From: Haplomitrium mnioides
Lineage: Eukaryota > Marchantiophyta > Haplomitriopsida > Calobryales
Assembly: GCA_049999725.1 (NCBI GenBank)
Contig: JBNGIS010035189.1
Coordinates: 1 to 63,925 of the forward strand
Direction of reading: 5' to 3'
DNA length: 63,925 bases
Below, piece after piece: positions 8,896-19,658 of this stretch (position 1 is its first letter; each line of letters opens with the position of its first letter). Below the pieces are notes generated by a model that was not told the origin of the DNA, searched no databases, and saw only the letters and a program-made list of their open reading frames with translations. Made by a program: the position numbers and the translations under genes.

Positions 8896-10354
8896 TCAAA
8901 GTCAGGTTCAAAGTCCTTACCCGACTAGACATTTACATTTCCTGTAATTTTTTTCCACCAAAAGATATATGTTTTATTTTATTTTTTATGAATTTAGTTT
9001 ATTCACAATAGTGTGAAGTTTTTATAAAATATTTGAATAACCAAAATGCTTGTTTTGCAAGGTATTTTCTACAAAGAAATGTTTGAAATATAATTTCAAT
9101 GTAAAATATGCATTTTGTGTTTATAAAAAACGATTTTCTTTTTGAAAAGAAGATTTCAAATGTAAATGTGATGTTTTTTAATGCCAAATCACCAGAAAAT
9201 TTTTTTCTTACTACCAAGTGAAACAAAAACTCAGTAACGTTCTTGGTTCAAAGTAGCGGCTGTTCAAAGGTTCCAATAATTCTGGAACAAATAATATCTA
9301 ATATTTAAGATTTTGGTGAAGAAGTAGTTTTAACTTAGTGAAGTTCTCTCAAAAGTGACATTTGTATGCCTAGTTTAAAGAAGTGCACTCCAAAATGGAA
9401 ATATACTTTAAATGATGCAGGAGACCTTGAAGACAATTTTTTTTTCTATAGCTCGATTTTCATATAGATCAAATCAACCATTTAAGCATCAAAGTTCTTT
9501 ACATGAACCAAAACCCAAATAGGTAGATCCTTGACGTGATAATTCTTTGCCAAAAGTCAATCATGACAAGAGTTTTGCTAACGAAAACTCGATCTTAGGT
9601 CAATTATGAAATTGTGGAGAAATTTATTGTGCTTAAATAATTGTGCCATTATGTAAGACAAATTTCATCCAAAGTGCCAAAGATATGTACTTTCCACAAA
9701 ACATGAAGAATCAATAAATCACTTTAAATGAGGCATACCAAGAAAAGATTCAAAGTTTTTTTAATCAATTTACTTTGCATATATGTAGGAAAACATTTAA
9801 GTTAATATTATTTAGAAGAAATGATAAAATTCAAAGAATACAAGAACTAAAAAATGCAAATCCTAGAAGCTCTTTTAGAAAGAGAGATTTATTTTCAAGA
9901 GGAGTATTTGCTCGTGAAAAGACAGAAAAAAATTTTCAAAATAGTTTGAGAGAATGCCAACTCACAAAATATATAATTTGCTTGACAATTTTATCAAATG
10001 AGAAGTTCATAATTATTATACAACTTTTTGGAAAGAGAAGTATCCCAACTGTATTTTAAGTTTCTATGGTTTTGCAAAGTACTATTGAAGACTCACTTTC
10101 CAAATGTCAAAATTTCTAAATGCAATAGATTTGCTACTTGTGAAGAGATAAAGTCATTGTGAGAGAGACTCAATTTGGAGTCTTACAAAGGTGAACAAAT
10201 TTTATGGCATTTACTTTTTAGAGGTGCTTGTACTTCATCAATTCTTTTTGGAATACAATATTTTGAATTCTACTTTTTAATATGAGAAACGCACAAAACA
10301 TCCTTATCCTTTTTTTCTTCTGATATTATAACAATCTTAGTGTTGTTGTTTATT

Positions 10355-11310
10355 ACCTTATGCATGTATAAGACTCTACATGCACAACCGATATTTTTTG
10401 TCTCTTGCTTTAATATTATTAGAAGGTTTGTATTGTGGTGTGTAGCCTATTATGCATAAGAAACACCATACATGCAAGGGATTGGTTTCCTATTTTGTTG
10501 TCTTATTTTACAAATGCTTTTTTACATAGAAGACTCTTTGTGTATAAGAAACTATATGCACGCATAAGATTCGTTATTGTTTTTATAGCCTCATGTACAT
10601 TTGGGACTCTTTGAGTGCACAAGATTTGTTTCTTGTATTTTTCTTTTATAACTATAGAGTTAGTGTTGTATTTTGTAACCCTCTAGGTGCAAGAGAGTAT
10701 AAGAGTGGTTGTTGTTACTTGTAACCCTATGCTCCAATGGGACTCCAAGAGCACACAAGATTCATTTTCTCTATCATTCTTTTAAAATTACAAAGGTATT
10801 TTTGTGGTTTGTTACCCTTTGTGTTTAAAAGACCCCATGTGGATATAAGATTCATTTTTGTTATTTGTAGCCCCCATACGCATATAGAACTCCCTGAGAG
10901 TTTAAGTTTCATTTCCTCTACTATTTGTTTTTAATAATTACGTAACCCATATGTGTAAGAGACTTCATGTGTGCATGGGCTTCATTTCCCTTGTGTTATT
11001 TGATTATTATATTTGTTTAACTATGTAGAAGAATCCTTATCTAACTAAAACTCATTGCATGTAAGAGACTCCAAACATATATAGGATTTGTTGTTGTTTT
11101 TGTTTGTACCTCTTATGCGTTTAGAACTCCTTGAGTGCACGAGATTATTTTCCTCTATTTTTTTCTCATAATCAACCATGTGCACACTTGGAGTCTTAAA
11201 AAGTAAGGAGGTTTAGAAATCACAATGCTAAATCTCTAGTTTCTCTTTTGTCCTCTATTTATTAAACATTATTCTTGTTCTTTGTAACCTTATACGTGTA
11301 TAAGACTACT
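10355..11310. repeat. Irregular ~50-bp array 4
   Basis: About twelve diverged units, each roughly GTAACCCTATGTGCATAAG, then GACTCC, then an ATGTGTGCATAAGATT-like stretch and TTCATTT, spaced 50-110 bp apart. Two imperfect TATG/CATA dyads occur per unit. Nothing coding is seen. Confidence 0.6.
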
Positions 11311-11764
11311 CCATCATCTTTTCAAATTCTCAATCAAAATACCTCTTTAATAATAGTGCTAATGTATTATATTGACTCATCACTACCTCGTGAGAGTGTT
11401 GAGACCATATCATGTTTTTTTTGTGAAGTTGTAAAATATAATTGCAAGTTATTTCTTCATGATGATCAAATAAAAGAAACAAAATAAAACTTACAAACCA
11501 TCAAAGAAAATGTTATGCTGATGGTCAAAAGTGTTTGGGTATGTGATTGATAGTAGGGGTCAAAAGGAAATAAGGATTTTATATTGGTCATCACTGTCAA
11601 AAAATATCGGTAAAGACTATTTAGTAGGTGTGTACATTATTGGTGCCTTAATTTTCAATTCTAATCTTTGAAGGTCTTCTTAAGCTATGACAACTTTACT
11701 AGTGACTCAAAGTTTATGAGTGCACTATTGAACAAAATATTATATGACTTTTGAGGGTCAATAC

Positions 11765-12128
11765 TATAGACGAATTCAAGGACCAAATCCAAATGAGTAA
11801 GAACTCATAGTGAACTCTAATAGAGTTCTTAACCCAAATGCCAATAACACAAGCAAAAACCAAGCAACTAAAGAACCTAAGTGATTTGAGGAGACTTCCA
11901 GAATGAGGAGTGGGGCTTTGAAGCACTTCTATTTATACAAGAGAAGAAGGTGTCATCTCTCTTTCTTCACTTACAAATCACTTCCAATTTCAACCCTAAA
12001 AGCTCTAGAAGTAACTTCAAAGACAAGTAATCTTATCTCAATTCAACCTTAAAAACAACCCTTTACCACTTCCTTCACTCCTTTATGTTTTCTTATAATA
12101 AGCACAACATAATGCTTGAAGTACTACA
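11765..12128 (-). repeat. Gypsy-1 3' LTR (364 bp)
   Basis: Homologous along its length to 15296-15737. It carries one copy of a ~39-bp internal unit (CACTTCTAATTTCAACCCTA-like) where the other LTR has three, so the pair differ in length. Its start is mutated from TGTA to TATA. Confidence 0.85.
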
Positions 12129-12285
12129 TAATCCTCTCTTTCTAATTGTTAACTTCCTTGTAGTGATGAGCAATTTCAAATAATTGAATAGCTTTTTGAG
12201 CGATCTCAAGGTTAGAACACGATTCCCAAGTAGCATCATGAAGAGAATATCCCTACTACAAAACTTTATATTGAACTTGAGGATG

Positions 12286-12585
12286 TCACCCATGCTTGAA
12301 GACTCGCTTAGCCAAAATGTAGTCCACCTCATATTCTTCATGATCATCAAGAACAATAGGAGGAGGAGGAATTTGAACACGATTCAAAAAAATAAATAGA
12401 TTGGAGACAAAAGGTTTAAGTTTAGATACATGGAATACAAGATGAACCTTGATATGAAGAGGAAGATCAAGTTTGTATGCAACGAGAGAAATAACTTGAG
12501 AAATCGAGAAAGGACCAATCCAAGATGAAAATAGCTTATAGACTTGAGTATCTAAAGACAAAGGAAGATCATGAATAGAAAGCAA
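12286..12585 (-). pseudogene. Gypsy-1 integrase C-terminus
   Basis: The peptide contains WIGPFSISQVISLVAYKLDLP and VFHVSKLKPF, typical of the C-terminal part of Ty3/gypsy integrase (GPF.I...G.VAYRL.LP...VFHVS.LK), and ends with DHEEYEVDYILAKRV, which resembles a chromodomain start. A chromodomain would indicate the chromovirus branch, but it is cut off by the LTR. Confidence 0.75.
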
Positions 12586-12933
12586 AACTTAGTCACCTAA
12601 AACATAAGAAAAATCATGACAATGTTTAGCGACATATTGTTTTAACTAATTTTGAGCAATAACAAGATGGTTTTTGGCATCTTGCAAAAAGGAAGATAAA
12701 TAAGACAAAAAAGTAGAAAGATTTGGAACATTGGAAGAGGAAAGAGAAAGCAAAACATCAAGAACAAGAGGATGCTAACCACAATTAAGAAAGAAAAGAG
12801 AAAATCTAGTATTTGACTTTCTCAAGTTGTTGTATACAAACTTCACAACCAGTAAGAAACTATCCTAGCCCATGTGATGAATGTTGATAAATACTCAAAG
12901 CATATTCTCCACAATGCGATTTGTAAGTTCAGT

Positions 12934-13197
12934 TTACCCATTTGTTTGAGAAGGATAAGCCATAGACATAAATAGTTTAGTACCTAAAAGTGTGAACAAC
13001 TCTGGCCAAAACTTCCTAGTAAATCGTGGATCTCTATCAAATATTAGCACCTTTGACATTCTATGATATCCAAAGATTGTATCAAAGTAAATCTTTGCAA
13101 ATTGTGGAGCGTCCACCGTATCCACTATTAGTGCTAGATGAATTTGTTTGCTTAGCTTATCTACAAATGTCACAATAACAGTAAACCCATGAGGCAT
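12934..13197 (-). pseudogene. Gypsy-1 integrase core fragment
   Basis: Matches the catalytic core: VIVTFVDKLSKQIHL with the first Asp, then FGYHRMSKVLIFDRDPRFT with the second Asp, and AYPSQTNG before the expected third catalytic Glu, which is lost in a stop. Non-functional. Confidence 0.8.
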
Positions 13198-13764
13198 GGT
13201 TGGAAGTGAAGTAACAAGATCTAAACTTACACATTCCCACCAAGGTGTAAGAATCGGTAGTGGTTGAAGAAGGCTAGTTGGTTTTTGATTTGAAGTCTTG
13301 TTTTGCTGAAAACTTTTACAAGAATGAACAAAGCCACAAACATCTCGAGTTAGGTTTGGCCACTATTAAGTGCGTTGAGACAACTCCATAGTCTTGTCTA
13401 CCTCAAGATGGCTAGAGATTAGAATGTCATATACTTCTTGTAAATGGACCATTCGAAGCGCATCATCTTGTGGAACATATATTTAATGGCCTTAATGGAG
13501 AATACCATCCCCAATAGAAAAGGCAAGATACTCACTCTTTTTGATCTCCAAACATGCTCTAACAAGATTGAAGAAGGCATCTTTGTGTATCTTTTGTCGA
13601 AAGTTGTCAGTGGTTGCTTCATCAAGATGCAATATACTAACATTTTCAACCTCCAATGTATTTAATCAATGATCCGGTCTTCATGAAAATGCATGACAAA
13701 TGGTTTGAAATCTTCTCGGCTTGCACTCCAACTTGATATCAAAGAGCTATAGCGGATCTTCCTA

Positions 13765-13971
13765 TCAATAGTGACAACTTGTCATATTTTGTAAGTAAAC
13801 TAATTGCAGCAAGGGTTTGTGATTGGTGCACATTAGTACATGCTTTCCAAAACAATAGTATCTCCAAACCTTGGTAGCATAAACCATCGCCAATTGCTCT
13901 CTATCCATTGCAAAATAAATCTCTCCGTTGCATTTAGTTGGCGTGACATGAAGGCAATCGAATGAAGTCAA
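13765..13971 (-). pseudogene. Gypsy-1 RNase H fragment
   Basis: FAMDREQLAMVYATKVWRYY and CTNHKPLLQL correspond to the gypsy RNase H region (Y...E.E.LA.V.A...WR.YL.G...V.TDHK.L). The Asp of TDHK is changed to Asn and the frame is short. Confidence 0.75.
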
Positions 13972-14179
13972 TTCTCAAACTCTTATTCTAACATTGTTCT
14001 AATAGCAAAATTAGAGGCATCAAAATCAACTATGCAATGTGTCTTTAGACCATACAGCTGTAAAATTGGACGAGAAGACACTGAATCCTTGAGTTGTTGA
14101 AATGCCTTTTGCTCTTTGGTTGTCTATTGAAACTTTGCTCCTTGCCTAACAGATCCATATGCAATACAACAATATAAAT

Positions 14180-15270
14180 ATTGTAATGGATAAATCTTCG
14201 ATAAAAACTTGCCAATCCATTAAAAGTTCAAACATCCTTTGCATTTGGAGTTGGCCACTCTGTAATAGCCTAAATTTTCTCTTCCTTCATCTTGATGCCA
14301 TCCACACACACTTTATGTCCTAGTTATGTCACCTCTTGCTTCTCAAACTCACACTTAGACTTGTTGCAATAAAACTTCCAATTGCATAGCCTTTGCAATA
14401 CTTTTTGAAATGCTCATGATGCTCAACTTGACTTTGACTAAAGATAAGAATATTGTCCAGAAACACCAACATTGATTAATCTAATAAACCATCAAAAAAT
14501 TGATGCATTTGATCCATAAATATTGTCAGAGTATTAGTAAGGGAAAATGTAAGAACCTCTCACTCAAAATTCCTATACCTTGTATGAAAAGCTATTTTTG
14601 ATACATCATTTGGCTTGATAAGAATTTGCCAATGACCACTTTGAATGTTTACTTAGAAAAGAATCATGCACTACTCAATTGATCCAACAAATCATCAATA
14701 CGAGGTAGGCATTCTTCATTGATTGATAGTTCAAGCCTCGATAATCTGTACAAAGACAAAATCCACCATCTTTATTTGGTACAAAGAATACAAGAGCTCT
14801 CCAAGACGAATAATTATGCGAAATGAAATCCTTTTCAAGAAGATCCATCAATATCTTTCGAAGCTCCTCTAATTCTTATGGTGATAATCAACATATAGGT
14901 TGATTATAAAGAGTACTTCATGGTATCAATTCAATCGAAAAAGACATTCCTCGATTATCTGGTAACCTCTTTGGGAATTTGTCCGAAAACACATTCGCAA
15001 ACTCCTTTAAAATATCATCTATCACTGAGGTAGACATACTTTTTCCTCCCTCATTACTCAAGTCTATGATGGGTTTGATCCAAATAGCAAAGACATGCAA
15101 CTCTTGCTCCACTGAATTAATATTTTGAACTGATTAAGGCTTCTTCACCAACGATGTCAAATACCTCAAAAGAAATTTCTTACCTTGTAAGGTAGCTTGA
15201 ATATGTTGTTTTGCCCAATCATATTGAACATATTGATCTTCAAGCCAAGACAACCCTAAAATGATGTCAT
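14180..15270 (-). pseudogene. Gypsy-1 reverse transcriptase and protease remnants
   Basis: At 15134-15270 the minus strand reads DIILGLSWLEDQYVQYDW, the sequence after gypsy protease. 14918-15112 carries the linker to reverse transcriptase (EFANVFSDKFPKRLPDNRGM). Further down are stop-ridden pieces of the palm domain. No catalytic motif survives intact. Confidence 0.65.
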
Positions 15271-15281
15271 ATAGAATGATG

Positions 15282-15294
15282 AGCTCTGACACCA
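15282..15294 (-). promoter_or_regulatory. Primer-binding site of gypsy-1 (tRNA-Met type)
   Basis: On the minus strand TGGTGTCAGAGCT follows the LTR end by one base, one mismatch from the TGGTATCAGAGC complementary to the 3' end of initiator tRNA-Met. Confidence 0.75.
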
Positions 15295-15295
15295 A

Positions 15296-15737
15296 TGTAA
15301 ATGAACTCAAAGACCAAATCCAAATGAGTAAAAACTCATAGTGAACTCTAATATAGTTCTTCAACTAAATTCCAATAAGCTAAGCAAAAGCCAAGCAACC
15401 AAAGAACTCAAGTGATTTGAAAGGACCTCTAGAATGAGGAGTGGGGTTATGAAGCCCTTGTATTAATACAAGAGAAGAAGGTGTCATCCCTCTTTCTTCA
15501 CTTACGAGTTACTTCCAATTTGAACCCTAGAATTGATCACTTAGAAGTCACTTCTAGTTTCAACCTTAAAATTGCTTACTTAGAAGTCACTTCTAATTTC
15601 AACCCTTAAAGCTCTAGAAGAAACTTCAAAGACAAGTAATCTTATCTCAATTCAACCCTAAAAATAACCCTCTACCACTTCCTTCACATCTATCTATTTT
15701 CTTATAAATAGCACAACATATTGCCTGTATTATTACA
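15296..15737 (-). repeat. Gypsy-1 5' LTR (442 bp)
   Basis: Begins TGTAAATGAACTC in plus coordinates and ends ATTATTACA next to the AATAC duplication. It holds three ~39-bp internal repeats (AGAAGTCACTTCTAATTTC-type). A TATA-like TTATAAATAG occurs near its right end. Confidence 0.85.
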
Positions 15738-15742
15738 AATAC

Positions 15743-16061
15743 CTTCTACTTTATATCTTTAGCTCGACAATATAACATAAAAGAATAATTTCATATTTTT
15801 TGAATATTTTAGTCTATTGATTGCAAAGAATGTTTGTCAAAAAATTGAAGTGGGATTTTCATGGTTGGTCATGCCTATGGTCAAATTAATTAGATGTTGA
15901 GTAGATTCTCAAGTATTTGAAACGTGTCAAGGCTTTATGTTTACTAGTCTTAGTGAGACACTACAGCTTCCCTATAATCCAAAACCATATATAACTCTGC
16001 TATAAGAGACTTGGGATTTCAAGTTGTTTCTATAACAACCACCTTCATTAGTTTAGAAGAT
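15743..16061. other. Non-coding spacer between gypsy-1 and copia B
   Basis: AT-rich sequence with no coding signal or repeat that I could recognise. Confidence 0.5.
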
Positions 16062-16066
16062 TAATG

Positions 16067-16421
16067 TATTGAATATAGACATGTTCACACCTACTATTGT
16101 AGTGTCTAATCTTTGCTAGACAAGATATATACAGTTAGAATATATCTCAATGTGCAACTTGGATATTTGCACTACTTCACAAGGTTTGCAACCTTTGCAT
16201 AGGAAAGGTTATTTCCTTTCACATATATGATGTTGCATCTTTGTATAATACTCGACCAATTTTTTTCTTCAATTGAATATACTCAAAATTACCATCTAAA
16301 GCTGAACTAATTGATTGCATGCAGCTATGAGATATTAGTCTTGATGTTTGTACAAAGATATGTCATTGGTGTGATTCTAGCATAAGATCAGTTCTAATAT
16401 GTTAAGAGAACAATTCTAACA
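16067..16421 (+). repeat. Copia B 5' LTR
   Basis: Starts TATTGAATATAG and ends AATTCTAACA, directly followed by the primer site. Closely similar to 38583-38954, for example AAAGGTTATTTCCTTTCACA and the stretch around GATTGCATGCA are in both. Confidence 0.88.
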
Positions 16422-16434
16422 TGGTATCAGAGCC
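16422..16434 (+). promoter_or_regulatory. Primer-binding site of copia B (initiator tRNA-Met)
   Basis: TGGTATCAGAGCC directly abuts the LTR; it is the standard plant copia primer site complementary to the 3' end of initiator tRNA-Met. Confidence 0.9.
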
Positions 16435-16912
16435 TAACACATACATGCAAGCTATTGCTAAAGTGTTAGAATATAGCTTTGAATTTATGTGGAGAAGTCT
16501 TTGAGCAGAAGCAATTGATGTGTTATTTTGATTGCTAGATTGGTTGCCTGGAGATCTTAGTTATGACAACATTCCTCAAGTTGTGAGGATGCAAGCAAGA
16601 TCAGACAATTAAAAAGCCTATTCAACCAACAAACAAAATTGATTTGCAATGTTCATAATGCTTTCGATAGATTTATGAGTAAAATCAACCAACATTCTGT
16701 AGTCGTAATTCCTTGATAAAGCAAACAAGCAAAATTGTCGAATAGAAAAGAAAAAATCAGCGTGTGACAAATTCACATGATGCCTGGCAATGACTAACTT
16801 TGCTAAAAGAGGTCACAATTCCAGCATACGTGTTTGTTGATGATTTCTTGTCCAAGCAAAAATTGCTAGATGAAGAGATAAGTTCATGCTGACTTGATTC
16901 GCGGATGATAAC
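16435..16912 (+). other. Copia B untranslated leader (first part)
   Basis: Internal sequence between primer site and the LTR-A insertion; no gene seen. The leader continues at 23562-23942 after the insertion. Confidence 0.6.
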
Positions 16913-18586
16913 TGTCACTCCTCTGTTCCAGGCCTTAACCTTTCCAGCTACCTCTTTAGAGGCAGGGGAGGATAGATTCAAGGCTTTCAGGTTCTTTTCT
17001 GAGATGGCCCCTTGCCAGTTACCACTTTTAGACCTTAAGGGTTCTCCCTTTCCTTACAGGCCTTATATTCACCACTCACTCTCTTCAGCTTGCACTCAAG
17101 TCAGTTGTTCATACACCCCCAAGTCCACATTCATAATCCCCCCAGTTGTGCTTTGTGTGTAATTCCTTCACTTTATTCCAAGGGCCCAATGACTCATACC
17201 CTGCCACCTTATTTATGCTTTGTGGCAGAAATGTGCTTGTGACCTGCACCAGTGAACAAACAACACGTCTAGACTCCCCCTCTCAGGGTTGTCACATGAC
17301 TATTACAACTATTTTTCCTAGCTATCCTAATATGAACTAATTCCTAAGCTCTATTATAGGATCAGAAACAGAGAGCATTCACCACATAATCACTTAGTTG
17401 TGTCAAGGGACTTGACTCCCCCTCCATAGCTGTCCTAGGGTCTACTCAACTAGTCTTGATGTCTTCTAATCTACTATACCTCTAGAACACAAATGCACAA
17501 GGCAATGCTATCTACACACATATGCACAAACACACTTACACTATGTAGTGCAAAGAGAAACAGAGTCCTTGAAGGCTCTATGGACTAATCCGCCAACTAA
17601 AACTTCCCTTTTGAATCACTAGCTGCCTTCCAGCCTTCCAACCAACTTACCTACACACCCTTCTCTCCAGATAGTTTTCTACTTCCATCGCTAGAAGCCC
17701 TGGATTTACTTCCTCAGGATCGGAAGAGGATTTCTTTCACTTCCACCTCTAGAAGAAAGTCTTCCCGACTGCATGTAGCTCACTCCACCCTAAGCCTCGA
17801 CGGGTCCTCCTCCACAGTGCACAGGCACTAATGCAGCCCCCCCTCTCAGCTCCACTTGAAGAATTACACCAGAGTGTGCTCCGAACACTCTGGGTAGATG
17901 CTCTTGCACAAAGAATGCAAGGACAACTCCAAGCTCCCCACTTGGCAACCTCCCTTAAGTTCTCAGCAGACAGGAATCCCTTTTAGCTCATGTATTGATC
18001 CACTTCCGCTCTGGTCCACTCACGAGTACAAGTTCACTTAGATCGCCCAAGCTTCTAGAGCTCCTCACTTAGCGATTCTCGGGCGCCCCTCCAATCCACC
18101 TTTGAGCCCCTGCTTGCCTTCTGGAGCCAGTTCACCCGCTTCACGCAGCTTCTTACCGAATTCTTCCTCCTACCTTACCTTGTTGCGAAATCCCTATCTT
18201 GAGGTCACTGTTGCGTCTTTAGATTGCTCGTGCATCAACCCGAACAAAATCGGAGGCCCCCAATGTATACCCTCCGAGCACTGATCCCTCGAGCCCAATC
18301 CGAAGAGAGGTCGTTAATCCCGTTGGCTTGAAATGGGAGGTGATGACGCGTGTTCCGCGTGGTCGTTATTCCCGTTACAACGGAATAGGAGAATGCGTCG
18401 CGTGTCTTGTTGGTTGGTTGGGAAAAGCTAAGTACAACGGTAACTTCTATGGGGAGTCCAAGGAATCTTGTGGGTTGAGATTCTGCAGATTCCCGCGGAG
18501 CCAAGTTCGAAGGGTTCCTCGAAATAGAGTTCCGAAGCGTCCTACGGACCTTAGTCCACGGAATCTCTGCAGATTCCCCCGAATAT

Positions 18587-18986
18587 NNNNNNNNNNNNNN
18601 NNNNNNNNNNNNNNNNNNNNNNNNNNNNNNNNNNNNNNNNNNNNNNNNNNNNNNNNNNNNNNNNNNNNNNNNNNNNNNNNNNNNNNNNNNNNNNNNNNNN
18701 NNNNNNNNNNNNNNNNNNNNNNNNNNNNNNNNNNNNNNNNNNNNNNNNNNNNNNNNNNNNNNNNNNNNNNNNNNNNNNNNNNNNNNNNNNNNNNNNNNNN
18801 NNNNNNNNNNNNNNNNNNNNNNNNNNNNNNNNNNNNNNNNNNNNNNNNNNNNNNNNNNNNNNNNNNNNNNNNNNNNNNNNNNNNNNNNNNNNNNNNNNNN
18901 NNNNNNNNNNNNNNNNNNNNNNNNNNNNNNNNNNNNNNNNNNNNNNNNNNNNNNNNNNNNNNNNNNNNNNNNNNNNNNNNNNNNNN
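18587..18986. other. Assembly gap, 400 N
   Basis: Lies in the GC-rich part of LTR-A copy ii. Open frames spanning it are artefacts. Confidence 0.95.
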
Positions 18987-19658
18987 CACCTGTTGCCGCG
19001 TGTCCTCTGACTTGCTCGAGGCTCCTGGAGTCGCCACGTCATCCGAAGGCAGCCGTCCGACGCCGCCCCACAAAGGGGTAGGCAAACTGTCAGGCTGACT
19101 TCCTTCCGAGGCTGACCCGAGGACTTCCTTCTCATTCGTCCACGTTTACGTAAACTTCCACAGACTCCCTGCACTCGCCACGTCATCCGAAGAACCCCTC
19201 CTTGCCGAGTAAGAACTGTGTCGATGTTGCCGTTTCGTCATCCCTTTGAGATAAGAACAATACGCGTGCCCGAGACTCCCTTTGTTAAGTTTTCTAAAAG
19301 CTTGATATAGGAACTACACGCCCATTTGAGCCATTCGCCCCTCTGTCAAACTTTTGGATGTCACGGCCGTACCCCGCCGAACTTTCTTACTTGGTCTTGC
19401 CAAATCTGCGAAGGATCATCCTTTCAACATCGCTTGCTCCTCCACCGGTCGGAGTTGCACTAAGTTGTTTTTCCAGCCGATTCTATCTGGCTCCCCGGTT
19501 CTTTGATAAATCGCCTTTTCGATGTATCCTTCTTCTCTCCCAATTGGATCGGCAACATATTGCCCTTCTAGCTCATCCTTCTTCCCGTTGGACGGTTTGC
19601 GATGGATCACTGTTTCAGCATTGTTGCTCTTCGTCTGACCGGATAGTCGATAGGTTGC

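Larger units (their letters stand above)
8379..11759. other. Non-coding region with two degenerate repeat arrays
   Basis: No credible gene. Short open frames (for example 9775-10059) have no recognisable domain and skewed AT composition. The region is dominated by the arrays at 8578-8895 and 10355-11310; the rest is AT-rich single-copy-looking sequence. Confidence 0.6.
11765..15737 (-). mobile_element. Gypsy-1: gag-less Ty3/gypsy element with both LTRs
   Basis: Flanked by a perfect 5-bp duplication AATAC (11760-11764 and 15738-15742). The LTRs are 11765-12128 and 15296-15737. On the minus strand the order is 5' LTR, tRNA-Met-type primer site, protease remnant, reverse transcriptase, RNase H, integrase, 3' LTR, which is the Ty3/gypsy order. 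The interior is only about 3.2 kb: the protease remnant (ILGLSWLE) begins almost directly after the primer site, so gag has been deleted. The frames are broken many times. Related LTRs are at 25784-26217 and 44255-44703. Confidence 0.85.

Noticed and set aside
18328-19186. Long open frames across 18587-18986
   Set aside because: They owe their length to a 400-N gap in a solo LTR.
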